From assembly GCF_027943255.1 (NCBI RefSeq), contig NC_072897.1:46040044-46104043 (forward strand): a DNA stretch of 64,000 nt, written 5' to 3'. Below are positions 1-9,092 of this stretch, one piece after another. How positions within the stretch are numbered: position 1 is the first letter of the stretch; each line of letters starts with the position of its first letter. The notes beneath the pieces are model-generated. The model saw only the letters and a list, made by a program, of their open reading frames with translations. It did no database searches and was not told where the DNA came from. This DNA comes from Anastrepha obliqua (taxonomy: Eukaryota > Arthropoda > Insecta > Diptera > Tephritidae). The translations under genes were made by a program, and so were the position numbers.

Positions 1-740
1 CCACCTCTTCAGCCCTGGCGGGAGTGTCGACTGATAAATGCCATCTAGTAGCGTGGAATGGCTGACTGTATCGAAAGCTTTCTTCAGGTCCAACGCTACT
101 AGGACAGTCTTCTCGCAGGGGTGGTTTTGGTTAAGCCCGCGTTTTATCCGGGCGTTTATGACGGTGAGTGCAGTGGTGGTGCTATGCACACGACGGAAAC
201 CATGCTGATGTAGGGCTGGGGCCAGGTGTTTCGTGAAGAGTGGGAGTAGGAGGGCTTCAAGTGTCTTCACTGCTGGGGAAAGAAGAGTTATCGGGCGATA
301 ACATTCCCCTTGGTTGGCGGGTTTCCCAGGTTTAAGTAGTGAGACCACTCTCCCTGCTTTCCACTTGTCAGGGACGATGAGAGTGGCCAGGGACAGATTG
401 AAAACCCTTGTGAGAAACCCTGCTCCCAAGGGTCCCAGGTGCTTCAGCATCAGCGTGTTCAGTCCGTCGGGGCCAATGGCTTTTGATGATTTTGATTTTT
501 TTATGGCCTTCTGAACCTCATCGCTGGAGAAAGCAAGTGGCACACTGTCGTTTCAGTTTGTGCAGCCGTTTGGTGACACGTCGCTTGGCTCTGTCGGCCG
601 GAGGATGCAGTGTAGACAGTCGGCTAAAATAGCTCGCGCACCACTTCGAGCCCGACGAAGTACATCCGTTGAAGGTGATTGCGGTGGACCAGAGCTTACT
701 CACACCAGCGGTGAAATTACAGGCCTTCAGGTGCTCAACC
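1..740 (-). pseudogene. LINE reverse transcriptase N-terminal half (remnant)
   Basis: The reverse strand of 1-310 translates in one frame into an RT core: CYRPITLLSPAVKTLE, then QHGFRRVHSTTTALTV, then VLVALDLKKAFDTVSH, where the Asp in LDLKKAFD is the first catalytic Asp of the RT palm. The segment at 518-703 is the EN-RT linker (KLWSTAITFNG, LHPPADRAKRRVTKRLHKL). The YADD box would lie beyond the window edge. It is degenerate because linker and palm are in different frames. Confidence 0.8.
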
Positions 741-1500
741 TATTTGGTCAGCTTGTGTTGGTTTACCAGTTGCCGGATCTCCAAATTGAGATCCCTTATG
801 CGGGCATCCCCGGGATCGACCTGGCGGAAGTGGTCACGCTCGTTCGCCAGAGCGGCTGCTTCGGCTGGGAAATTGGGACGGATGTCCTTGAGCCTTCCAG
901 CGGGAATGAAGCGACCCGCAGCAGTTGTGAGCACCTTGCGGAATGCGCGTCCGCCTGCGCGCACATCAGTGGGTATGGGAATTAGCTTTATTAAAGTAAA
1001 TATGGGATCGGTGATTCGCGGAAACGAAGTCGGCAGGTCTCTCAATCGAGACGATAATGGGTAAGTGGTCTGATGCAAGTGATAGCATAAGTCGTCAGGT
1101 TATGCTATTTATCAGACCAGCCCTAGCAATTGTTATGTTGTTATTGAATGTCGAATCGTTTATCTGCATTGCCAGAAGCTGTCTTGAATCCCAAAGATCG
1201 TGATGCGCATTAAAGTCAACTACGACTAATCGGTTTTCACCTCTGAAGACCGCACCTATGTCAGGGTGATATCCTGCCGGGCAGCAGGTGACAGGGAGTA
1301 TGTAGATATTATAGATTTCGAGCTCGGCATCGCCTGAACGCACTGCTATACCTTGACATTCTAAGGAGCTGTCTGTGCGGTCGATGCCTTCATCGATGAG
1401 ACGATGCTGCACTGTGTGGTGAACTATGAACGCTAGGCCACCACCATTGTCTCGCTCGCAATCGCGTCTGTGCACGTTGTAGCCATCCCTGGTAATTAGG
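741..1500 (-). pseudogene. LINE APE-type endonuclease and linker (remnant)
   Basis: The endonuclease would nick target DNA to prime reverse transcription. At 1095-1475 the reverse frame reads RRDCERDNGGGLAFIVHHTV, later YNIYILPVTCC and VVVDFNAHHDLWDSR, the last matching the GDFNAHH block of APE endonucleases (Gly replaced by Val here). The segment 740-1078 reads GRAFRKVLTTAAGRFIPAGR and PADPGDARIRDLN-like linker sequence. Much of the EN C-terminus is missing between the two frames, so an internal deletion is likely. Confidence 0.75.
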
Positions 1501-1669
1501 GAGGACCTAGCGTGCAGTCTGGTTTCCTAGACCGCAGCTATTGGGATACTGTGTTGGCTCATAAAGTCAACTATCTCGTCGACCTTACTCGTGAGACCGT
1601 TGCAGTTACGTTAAAGAAGCTTAAAGCTTCTTGATAAGGTGGTAGTAGCACGGGGGGTGAGGGACGCGT

Positions 1670-2230
1670 GGGGTTGCCTACGTTGGGCCTGCTGTGCATT
1701 CCGCTGTAGTTGCTGCGGGTGCAGAGCTCTGCAGCAGGGGCAACGTAGTCAGTTGTCTACTCACGTTTGGTGCGCTGGACGGAGCATCTCTGAAAGTGAC
1801 ACCATTGCAAGAAATGCATTTGACTGATGACAGGTTCGGAGGTATTCTGGTCTGACACGCGGAGCAGAGCTGCTGGTTTGACCCCGCACTGGGGTTGGAG
1901 CTGGAGGGAAGAGGATCGGGTGTGTTTGAGGAGTTATGTTGCTCCGATAGGCTCCTTTCAGAGAAGGAATGGGTCGTCGTGGCGGTTGAAGGTTCCGGGC
2001 TATCAGGAGGGATAGTAGCCGTTAAGGCAACAGACGCCTGTTGGCGGGAGCAACACGTGGCCACATATCATGTTTATGGCATACGCAGCAATAGAATACT
2101 TCTGGCCCAGGGTTGGATTCAATACCAGCACTGAGGAGAAGTATTTGGAGCAAAATTGCGGCGAGGAGTTGCTCCTGTGACGTAAGGGGTGGGATGATAG
2201 ATAGGGCTAGTTTACTGGGGCGGCAGCCCT
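1670..2230 (-). pseudogene. LINE N-terminal ORF with Cys-rich (PHD-like) segments
   Basis: The reverse frame starting after a stop near 2250 runs open through PPLTSQEQLLAAILL into the 2A-like motif and then YCCVCHKHDMWP. After a frameshift it continues as a Ser/Pro/Thr-rich segment ending in CSACQTRIPPN and VKCISCNG, which resembles the C-x2-C pairs of PHD-like fingers in LINE ORF1 proteins. The original start codon seems displaced by an indel: an ATG lies just upstream in another frame. Function as an RNA-binding ORF1 product is inferred from position and the Cys pairs. Confidence 0.6.
2103..2132 (-). other. 2A-like ribosome-skipping motif
   Basis: On the reverse strand these codons read SAGIESNPGP, preceded in frame by LLAAILLQILLL. 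This fits the 2A consensus D/G-x-E-x-N-P-G-P, in which peptide-bond formation is skipped between the last Gly and Pro. The upstream hydrophobic, Leu-rich helix is also typical. 2A sequences at the N-terminus of APE-type LINE proteins are known from other animals. This copy sits in a dead element, so activity is not claimed for it. Confidence 0.75.
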
Positions 2231-2344
2231 TGGTCGGGAAAAATGCGAGTCATTCCGGTAACTTAGAACCGGCTGCCATAGGAATGTCTTTATCTTCGTC
2301 TTCGGTTTTACTTCTACCAGAGAACGTTTATGTATAGAGTATTT

Positions 2345-3115
2345 TCAATGACACGAACGCATGGAATTTCGAAGGGTACTGTTTACCGCACGTTTGTGGT
2401 CCACCAGAGACATATTTTTCACCAAAAGTTAACAAAAATATACTCAACTGGGCAAATTGAACAGCACTTAAGTAAAATTCATTTGTAAGTAAGAAGAAAG
2501 AATGTTAATGCTGTAGACTAGCTACAGGCACTTTATCACAAAAAACAAATATGTTAAGTTCAATAGTGACTTAGAAAGAGGAAATAATACAATGTGAATT
2601 CATATATGATACATATGCGTACACTTGGCACAGCAATAATACTACGTTTGGCAAAAAATGCCCAAGGAATACATCGCACATTCATAATCACAGCATTGCG
2701 CCAAATTTATGAATTATGAAGTGTTAAAAAAATTTCTATTAAAAAAAGGTGTTTTTCATTTATTAATTTAAATTGTTTGTACTTATATAAGTAAAACCTG
2801 GGTTTTTAAGATGAAATCCATTGGTTTTCACAAACATATAAAGTAAAAATAATCTAAAATATTCGAAACTAATTTCAAAATATCAAATGCACCCACAAAT
2901 TATTCAATGATTGTGCCGAAGCATACTCTATAACCAAATTAAAAGATGTTCTTCAAACTATTATGGAAATGTTAAATTATAATACAATATATAATAACAA
3001 TAAACTCGTAACGGTACAATCTATAACTACGAAATTTTGAGAGATTATGCGTGTGACAATAATTATCAATTTTCATTAAAAAATCGAAAATTATGGCAGT
3101 TTTACGGCAAGGATC
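2345..3115. other. AT-rich spacer, no gene seen
   Basis: The stretch is strongly AT-rich with short homopolymer runs. No ORF, TIR or RNA gene could be recognised in it. Confidence 0.5.
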
Positions 3116-3285
3116 GATATGTAGGTATGTACTCAGTCTTGCCATAAATTCTGTAACAAACTTTTCAATGCATGGTTGATTGGTTTGTTAGAGTGGTGAT
3201 TCATCCAGAATCCAACTAGCGCTTCCGCACCATTTTGTTGCCACATCCTCGTTACCAACTTGTTTAGCAGTTATTTACAGCAAGA

Positions 3286-4080
3286 CTATATCCAGTCTGT
3301 GCGGTTTAGGAACCTTATTAGGCTGTTGACATCTATGCCAGACAGTTGCTTGACACTCTCAAACAGCGGATTGCCCAGGGTTAACATTCTGTCCTCCCAT
3401 AGGGCAGGACTTTCACAGAGGAAATGGAAGATTGTTTCCTTTTTCTGCGATTGTTTACAACTATGACAGTATGTGTTGAGAGGGATGCCCATTTTGGCGG
3501 CTTGTTCTCCCATAGACCAGAAGCGAGTTATGACTGCCGTGAGTCTACAGGCGTTCCGTCGTTTCATGTTCATCAATGTCGACGATTACTTGAGGTTTTA
3601 GGTGGGCCATAACGTCTTGCTGATTTTGCTGATTTTCGTCTGGTCTCTCAATCTACAATCTGCGATTCGAAGGTATTTTAGGGAAATTGCATTCTTGACA
3701 GCATCTAATGGTGTGAATACCGGTACTGCAAGAACGTTATTCATGGCAGATCCTCCTCTTGCCAGTTCATCGGCTTTTTCGTTATCTTCTATGTTCCGGT
3801 GTCCCGGGACCCAAATTAAGTTTACTTTATGGTTTTCACTCAAGGTGGTGAGGCTATTCCTACTTTTCTCCACCAATTTAGAGGTCGTTGTAGTCGAGTC
3901 CAGTGCCTGGATTGCAGCTTGGCTATCCGAAAGAATAGCGATATTGCCCTTAAAAGAGAAATCCGTGATTAGTAGCCTACAAGCTTCCTCAATTGCCAGT
4001 ACTTCCGCCTGGAAGACACTGCTGGCCCTAATACCAGACGCACAGATATTTCAATTCCAAGTCTATGAGAATATATAACA
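3286..4080 (-). pseudogene. LINE RNase H domain and C-terminal Cys/His tail (remnant)
   Basis: The reverse frame at 3598-3876 reads LIWVPGHRNIEDNEKADELA, the C-terminal His/Asp block of LINE RNase H. Upstream frames up to about 4080 contain an SDSQAAIQALD-like block with a catalytic Asp. The tail at 3286-3576 reads YCHSCKQSQKKETIFHFLCE, matching the zinc-knuckle-like motif that follows RNase H in this LINE group. Frameshifts separate the pieces. Confidence 0.8.
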
Positions 4081-4206
4081 GCTCCAACACCACAATCCAG
4101 GTTGAAGTTGGAAGACCCCATCTTTTTCCAAGCATACGTTTACAGGCATATAAAGCAATTTCTGCTTTCCTTACCCGTTCTTCGACGTTAAATTTCCAGC
4201 TAAGTA

Positions 4207-5180
4207 CTATGCACTGGGTGAAAGTGAAAGAGTTTGTCCGCTGATATATGGTAGGGTAAAAGTTGGTACCTTGTATCTGGTGGTAAAAAGCATAAGTTCT
4301 GTTTTACGCGGGTTTAAACTTAGGCCACATCCTGTATCCCAAGAGTTAAGCTCGCCTAACGCCCTTTGGACGATCCCACTGATCGTATTGGGACACAGTC
4401 CTGACACCATTAGCACCACATCATCAGCGTACGCCACCACTTGTATCCCACCTCTATTAAGTTTTATTAAGATTTTGCTGATCACACATAGCCAGAGAAG
4501 TGGAGATAATACTCCCCCCTGTGGACCTTCTTGGTTATGTTGATATTACCCATATTAGCTTTGATCATCCTTGTTTCTAGCATACAGATGACCCAGTTAC
4601 TAATGCAACTGTCCACCTCTAGGTCTATCAACGCCCGTTGGATGGCATCTGTTAATCCAAGAATGTCGCCATGGTATAATGTTTGCTCTCTAGATAGCCC
4701 TCTCTTGTTGGGACTACCTCGTGAAGCGCTGTCTCCATAGATTTGACTCTAAGGTATGCGTGGTGCGCAGTCGATATACCAGAGCCCTCCAAAGAGCTTC
4801 TGAGGTGTGTATCCAAAAGTCTTTCAAAAGTTTTTAACAGCAAAGACGAAAGACGTATTGGCCTGAAGTCCTTCGCTGATTCATATCCCCTCCTACCTAC
4901 TTTTGGTATGACGACGAGCTTAACTAGTTTCCAACTATCTGGAATATGGCCTAAGTTTAAACACGCTTTAAAAATTTCCTCTAGCCATGGTAGGATACAG
5001 TCGAAGGTATCCTGTAACATCTTTGGAATGATCCTATCTGGCCCCGGAGATTTAAAAGGTAAAAAAGGTTTGATTGCCTGTGCAACTTTCTCCTTGATAA
5101 TTATTTCACTTGCAAGATGCTTATATTGGCTCCGCCTAATATTTCCGCTCCCACTTTCGTGAGCGCTGCAACCCGGAAAA
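4207..5180 (-). pseudogene. LINE reverse transcriptase (remnant)
   Basis: At 4652-5020 the reverse frame reads WKLVKLVVIPKVGRRGYESA, DFRPIRLSSLLLKTFERLLD and HAYLRVKSMETALHEV, which are RT motifs 1-2. At 4207-4485 it reads GGIQVVAYADDVVLMV with the catalytic YADD, followed by LSLNPRKTELMLFTTRYK, the thumb-side block. A frameshift and lost segments separate the two. The enzyme would copy LINE RNA at the nicked target; this copy cannot. Confidence 0.85.
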
Positions 5181-5454
5181 TGCGTGTTTAGCAGAAGTTA
5201 TAGCGATTCTTCTGCCGTAGCAGTGCAAGCACCATCAGGTTTCTTTAGCCAAGAAGCCATTGCATGGTCTTTGGAAAGAACACGGCTGAGCCTAGCAGAA
5301 TGCATATATCGAAAACAAATTCGTGGAAAAAAGTTCTGTTATTTTTTCTTTTGTTCGTATGCATTGTCTATTCATAAATTATTCTCAGTTTCATCGCAAA
5401 TTTTGCTCCGTTCGCCGTTCGAGAAATAATTCGCAGAAATCTCCTTAGAAAGCA

Positions 5455-6180
5455 GAAAATCATGTCCAGGCAAATGAATGTACATGAAAGGCCTTCCGTC
5501 GCTAACTGGTCATATTTTGACAACGCGCTTGAAGAAAATTTGACTCGACATATGCAAGCAGCTTCTTCGGTGGCACGCGGTCAACGGCCATTAAAATATT
5601 ATTTTCACAGATGAGAAAATTTTCACTGTTGAGCAAGTTTTTAATAAGCAAAACAAAAAAATCTATGCTAAAGCTACTAAAAAAACAAAATATTTTGTTT
5701 CAAGGGTTCAGCGTGGCCACTAACTATCAAGCTTCCGTAATGCTTCGGTGGTATTTCGTAAAGGCGTTACATCTCTTCATCTCTGCGAAAACGGGGTTAA
5801 GACCGGGGCGAAAGTGTACCAGGAAAATTTCTTAGAAGGAGTGGTGAAGTAGTTGAGTAGTACTCTCCTCCATGGAGAGTGTTGGACCTTTCAGCAAGAT
5901 TCCGCTCCAGCCCATAAGGCAAAAACCACCCAGCAATGGCTAAAAATAGTATCCCTGGGTTCATAGTCGGAGAAGATTGGTCGTCTGGAAGTCCAGATCT
6001 GAATCCATTGCACTACAGTTTGTGGTCAAAATCAAACAATCTTTGGTTCGAGCAGCGACTTAAATATCCACGGAAACCGTGCGTGCTGTAAGAGCTGAAT
6101 AACCTAATCGTTTGAAGGCTTGGGTAAAAGCAAATGGTGACCATTTCGAAAGGAAATCGAAAATTTTATTGTTTAATATT
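5455..6180 (+). pseudogene. Mariner-like transposase C-terminal half (remnant)
   Basis: Plus-strand frames read IFTDEKIFTVEQVFNKQNKK (first catalytic Asp), CWTFQQDSAPAHKAKTTQQW (second Asp) and a degraded equivalent of the SPDLNPLDYSLW box at about 5985-6025. This order is the DDD/DDE core of Tc1/mariner transposases. At least three frameshifts and stops break it. The N-terminal helix-turn-helix is not recognisable, consistent with the LINE insertion upstream. Confidence 0.7.
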
Positions 6181-6483
6181 TGCATGAGTAAATAAATCTA
6201 ACTTCATTGAAAAAGTATTATAACTTCATATCTATAACGGACTTAACTTGTAACAGAACTTATGGCAGGATTACATATATGGGTAAGGCTTTCTCAAGTG
6301 GGCCACAAAATTACCAAAGTGAATATTTTGCGATGAAATTCAGCCAGGACTGAGTTCTATCATCCAGAAGCACACTCAGAAAATTTTGTTGTAAAATTCT
6401 AAATAGTTTTTGAAGTGAAAACTTCTTTAAAATCGTTGGGAGTGATTTGAGGAAAAGTGAAACGAAAAAGCGACCCTCTTGGC

Positions 6484-6514
6484 TACGAAGCGTTATATTA
6501 TATGTTGATATAAA
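6484..6514. repeat. 31-bp direct repeat, left copy (TSD of SINE)
   Basis: This 31-bp segment, beginning TACGAAGCG and ending GATATAAA, is repeated without mismatch at 6650-6680 on the other side of the tRNA-like element. It is interpreted as a target-site duplication, although 31 bp is long for a SINE. Confidence 0.75.
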
Positions 6515-6649
6515 CGTAGCGACGAACTAAATAAAAATAACTTTTATTTTTTCTTGTGATTCGAACCAAGGATTTTGGATCGGAAGCTCACATTGCTAGT
6601 CGCTCGGCTACCGCGCCATGCTGTCATCGCTGGCCTAAAGTTATTTAAT
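6515..6649 (-). mobile_element. tRNA-derived SINE or retroposed tRNA-like element
   Basis: The reverse strand holds an RNA polymerase III A box (TAGCCGAGCGAC) and, about 43 nt on, a B box (GGTTCGAATCA), the spacing found in tRNA genes. The expected 3' acceptor strand is absent: the B box is followed by an A-rich tail (ACAAGAAAAAATAAAAG) that cannot pair with the 5' GGCGCGG. It is therefore not a working tRNA. Perfect 31-bp direct repeats flank it, showing insertion as a unit of 135 bp. Confidence 0.65.
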
Positions 6650-6680
6650 TACGAAGCGTTATATTATATGTTGATATAAA
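6650..6680. repeat. 31-bp direct repeat, right copy (TSD of SINE)
   Basis: Identical to 6484-6514. Its right end adjoins the promoter region of U2 copy A, so the SINE landed immediately upstream of that snRNA unit. Confidence 0.75.
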
Positions 6681-6696
6681 TAATTTTTGTGAGCGT

Positions 6697-6717
6697 GTAA
6701 TTCTCAAAAGGTTTATT
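6697..6717 (+). promoter_or_regulatory. PSEA-like snRNA promoter element, U2 copy A
   Basis: The sequence GTAATTCTCAAAAGGTTTAT resembles the proximal sequence element A of fly snRNA genes (AATTCYCAACT-type core) and is repeated upstream of all three U2 copies. Here the start site it would serve has been deleted. Confidence 0.6.
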
Positions 6718-6737
6718 AGAAAATCTATTGAAGTAGG

Positions 6738-6898
6738 TAGTGTGGTATCTGTTCGTATCAGCTTAACATCTGATAGATCCTCCGTCGGAGGACAACAAAT
6801 GTTAAACTGATTTTTGGAAATGGGCGGAGTATTTTAAGGGCTTGCTCCACCTCTGCCACGGGTTGACCCGGTATTACAGTACCGCCGGGATTTCGGCC
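6738..6898 (+). pseudogene. snRNA:U2: U2 snRNA pseudogene, copy A (5' end deleted)
   Basis: From AGTGTGGTATCTG onward this follows U2 snRNA: the stem-loop IIa segment TATCAGCTTAACATCTGATA, the IIb hairpin CCTCCGTCGGAGG, the Sm site GATTTTTGG, and stem IV ending GCCGGGATTTCGGCC. The first ~33 nt, including stem-loop I, are missing, and the branch-point-pairing GTAGTA reads GTGGTA. The deletion also removes the promoter-to-start spacing: the junction lies after AAGTAGGTAG, and comparison with copy C suggests loss between short repeats. Not functional. Confidence 0.9.
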
Positions 6899-7126
6899 TT
6901 GAATAAATACAAGAAGAAATATACTAATACATTTAGCTTTGGTGGGAAGAGCCATAAATTTTTATATGAATACATGTAGACGAAAATGGAATTTGTTTTT
7001 TTTTTTTGAAATTTGCATTGTAGGACATTTCTGATTATTTATTGAAAACAGTTTTTTGGTTTAGATACTGAAAGTCAGTTTAAGTGAATCGGTATAAATA
7101 TTTCGTACATTAATTTTTGTGAGCGT

Positions 7127-7147
7127 GTAATTCTCAAAAGGTTTATT
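7127..7147 (+). promoter_or_regulatory. PSEA-like snRNA promoter element, U2 copy B
   Basis: Same PSEA-like block as in copies A and C (GTAATTCTCAAAAGGTTTAT). The start site downstream of it is deleted as in copy A. Confidence 0.6.
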
Positions 7148-7167
7148 AGAAAATCTATTGAAGTAGG

Positions 7168-7328
7168 TAGTGTGGTATCTGTTCTTATCAGCTTAACATC
7201 TGATAGATCCTCCGTCGGAGGACAACAAATGTTAAACTGATTTTTGGAAATGGGCGGAGTGTTTTAAGGGCTTGCTCCACCTCTGCCACGGGTTGACCCG
7301 GTATTACAGTACCGCCGGGATTTCGGCC
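7168..7328 (+). pseudogene. snRNA:U2: U2 snRNA pseudogene, copy B (5' end deleted)
   Basis: Nearly identical to copy A, with the same 5' deletion and the same GTGGTA in place of GTAGTA. It keeps TTCTTATC where copy A has TTCGTATC. The 3' flank (GAATAAATACAAGAAG and on) is also shared with A, so A and B arose by duplication of a unit that already carried the deletion. Confidence 0.9.
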
Positions 7329-7489
7329 TTGAATAAATACAAGAAGAAATATACTAATACATTTAGCTTTGGTGGGAGAGCCATAAATTTTTATATGAAT
7401 ACATGTAGACGAAAATGGAATATTTTTTTGAAGTGAAATTTGCATTGTAGGACATTTCTGATTATTTATTGAAAACATTTTTTTTTTTA

Positions 7490-7960
7490 TTAAAATTGAT
7501 TATAGAAGAAAATTGAATTTTTTCCAAGGTGAATTCATACACTAAGCTAAGTAAAACGTTTCGTAATTCAATTTTGTGTTGACAACCAAATGTACACGGC
7601 GGAAGAAAAAAATAACAAATCAGCTGTGTTATTGCTACCACCTTCAAAAGATTCGCCTTGATTTTTCATATAAAAATTATACATATCATCACTTGTGACA
7701 ACTGTACCCAGTCGGTTGACAGTGTGTGAATCATCTTTACATTCTGCAAGAATACCCCAACCTGCGCAGCGCACAGTAAAATCGACACAAAGCTGAGCGC
7801 AGAGCACAATCGTACAAACACACTAACGTACATACATACATATATACGCTCGAATACATTTTCTTACTGTGCTCAGCCAAGGCTGGTAGTCATGCACTGT
7901 GGCGATATGAACGCACAAATGCACATACACAGGCACGAACATGAAATCAAACAGCTCGCC
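7490..7960. other. Spacer between U2 copies; unexplained reverse-strand ORF
   Basis: A reverse-strand frame at 7568-7807 (79 codons) reads GWGILAECKDDSHTVNRLGT and MYNFYMKNQGESFEGG, which looks protein-like but matches no family I know. An AG and a GTGGTA bracket part of it, so a spliced exon is conceivable. The rest is A/C-rich sequence with CATACATACATATA repeats. Confidence 0.25.
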
Positions 7961-8011
7961 GTGTTTAAGTGAATCGGTATAAATATTTCGTACATTAATT
8001 TTTGTGAGCGT

Positions 8012-8032
8012 GTAATTCTCAAAAGGTTTATT
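8012..8032 (+). promoter_or_regulatory. PSEA-like snRNA promoter element, U2 copy C
   Basis: GTAATTCTCAAAAGGTTTAT ends about 43 bp before the U2 start at 8075, which is the position of the PSEA in fly snRNA genes. Of the three copies only this one keeps normal promoter-to-start spacing. Confidence 0.65.
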
Positions 8033-8074
8033 AGAAAATGTAATGACAAGGTAGTTTGTTGGTTGTGTATGGTT

Positions 8075-8205
8075 ATCGCTTCTCGGCCTTATGGCTAAGA
8101 TCAAAGTGTTAAACTAATTTTTGGAAATGGGCGGAGTGCTTTAGGGGCTTTCTCCACCTCTGCCACGGGTTGGCCCGGTATTGCAGTACCGCCGGGATTT
8201 CGGCC
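8075..8205 (+). pseudogene. snRNA:U2: U2 snRNA pseudogene, copy C (internal deletion)
   Basis: The 5' end is canonical (ATCGCTTCTCGGCCTTATGG, then CTAAGATCAAAGTGT). The sequence then jumps at GTGT to TAAACTAATTTTTGG, losing about 58 nt that include the branch-point recognition region and stem-loops IIa and IIb. Stems III and IV are present. The junction falls at a TGT microhomology. With promoter spacing intact it could still be transcribed, but the product could not recognise branch points. Confidence 0.9.
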
Positions 8206-8330
8206 TTGAATAAATACAAGAAGAAATATACAAATACATTTAGCTTTGGTGGGAAGAGACATAAATTTTTATATGAATACAAGTAGACGAAAATGGAAGA
8301 AATTTGTAAGTCTGTTTCTTCGGTCCGTTT

Positions 8331-8650
8331 GGGTATTTTTTTTTGACAACATCGAAACCAAAGCATTTGTATCATATTTTATCTATCATAAGCCACTCGT
8401 ATCATTTGTTGAAATTGAAAACATTGAGGATGAATAATAATAAAATGAAGAAAATAAAATATGAACTTTATAGCAATATTATAATGAACCCATAATTATC
8501 CCGCTCCTAATGCTGCTTTCGTCTCATTCTCTCTCAGTTTGTTTTACGGAAGGTTTCACTTCTATCGCGTCTAACCGTTAGACATGTATTTTTTTTTTTT
8601 TATTAACTATCGAAGTTTTTTGCAGCGCTTGAATAATTATCACATTTCTC
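8331..8650. other. Spacer, no gene seen
   Basis: AT-rich sequence between the U2 unit flank and the hairpin element; nothing recognisable. Confidence 0.5.
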
Positions 8651-9092
8651 GTAAGGTAAGTATCCGATTACAACGATTTTTCAACTGCAGACTGATAAAG
8701 GATGATATTTTCCAAAAACGTTATTTTTGTTCCGAAACTTGATGTTTTGTTGTTGTAAGTAATTTTTTTTAATAAGCAATTCAAAATTTAACTAATTTCT
8801 GCGCCTCTGGGATGAACATTTTTTAAGGATATTAACGTAATAAACATCTGTGCATTTATGTATGGAAAAAAATGTGTGCAATTCGAAAAGGATTAATTAC
8901 AATTCATTTTTTTGTGCCAGAATGCGCGCTTCGACTTACGCTTACGCGCGAGTTAAATTTTTAATTGTTTATTAAAAAAATTATTTACAACAACAAAACA
9001 TCAAGTTTCGGAACAAAAATAACGTTTTTGGAAAATATCATCCTTTATCAGTCTGCAGTTGAAAAATCGTTGTAATCGGATACTTACCTTAC
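8651..9092. mobile_element. Hairpin MITE with ~130-bp terminal inverted repeats
   Basis: The arm 8651-8780 (starting GTAAGGTAAGTATCCG, containing CAACTGCAGACTGATAAAGG) is repeated in inverse orientation at 8962-9092 with only a few differences. About 180 bp of unique sequence lies between. No transposase is encoded. Target duplication is not obvious, so the superfamily is unknown; foldback-type or MITE are both possible. Confidence 0.75.

Larger units (their letters stand above)
1..2290 (-). mobile_element. Degenerate non-LTR retrotransposon (CR1/Jockey-group), cut by window start
   Basis: Reading the reverse strand gives, 5' to 3', an N-terminal leader with a 2A-like motif, a Cys-rich ORF1-like stretch, an APE-type endonuclease (EN) and a reverse transcriptase (RT). 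The RT continues past base 1, so the 3' end is outside the window. Frames shift repeatedly, so this copy is dead. Clade placement is inferred from the RT motifs YRPITLLSP and QHGFRRVHSTTTAL; I cannot separate CR1, Rex1 or Jockey relatives by eye. No RNase H domain is visible inside the window. Confidence 0.8.
3200..5340 (-). mobile_element. RNase H-bearing LINE (I/LOA/R1-type), degenerate
   Basis: The reverse strand holds, 5' to 3', an EN-RT linker (about 5170-5330), RT fingers and palm (4207-5020), RNase H (3598-4080) and a Cys/His tail (3286-3576). That domain order is characteristic of I, LOA or R1-like LINEs. Every domain sits in a different frame. The 3' end lies near 3200; the 5' end near 5340 is not sharply defined. 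Confidence 0.8.
3136..6275 (+). mobile_element. Mariner-like DNA transposon interrupted by a LINE
   Basis: The left end (from 3136) reads TCTTGCCATAAATTCTGTAA. The right end (6248-6275) is its inverted, diverged counterpart, TTGTAACAGAACTTATGGCA. A degenerate mariner/Tc1 transposase lies on the plus strand just inside the right end (5455-6180). The RNase H LINE at 3200-5340 lies between the left TIR and the transposase, so the LINE probably inserted into the mariner and removed or displaced its N-terminal coding part. Target duplication at the mariner ends is not clean. Confidence 0.55.
6690..8330 (+). repeat. Triplicated U2 snRNA unit
   Basis: Three copies of a roughly 330-400 bp unit (PSEA-like element, U2 body, shared 3' flank to about ATGAATACATGTAGACG) lie in direct orientation, at about 6690-7050, 7090-7480 and 7965-8300. 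B and C also share about 40 bp upstream of the PSEA (AAGTGAATCGGTATAAATAT). About 480 bp of unrelated sequence separates B and C. U2 genes often occur in tandem or clusters, so this is probably the decayed remnant of one. Confidence 0.85.

Noticed and set aside
6515..6649. Functional tRNA gene on the reverse strand
   Set aside because: A and B boxes are present but acceptor and T-stem pairing fail, and the unit is flanked by direct repeats.
7568..7807. Host exon on the reverse strand between U2 copies
   Set aside because: Protein-like text and possible splice dinucleotides exist, but there is no compositional contrast or family match; kept only as an unresolved spacer note.
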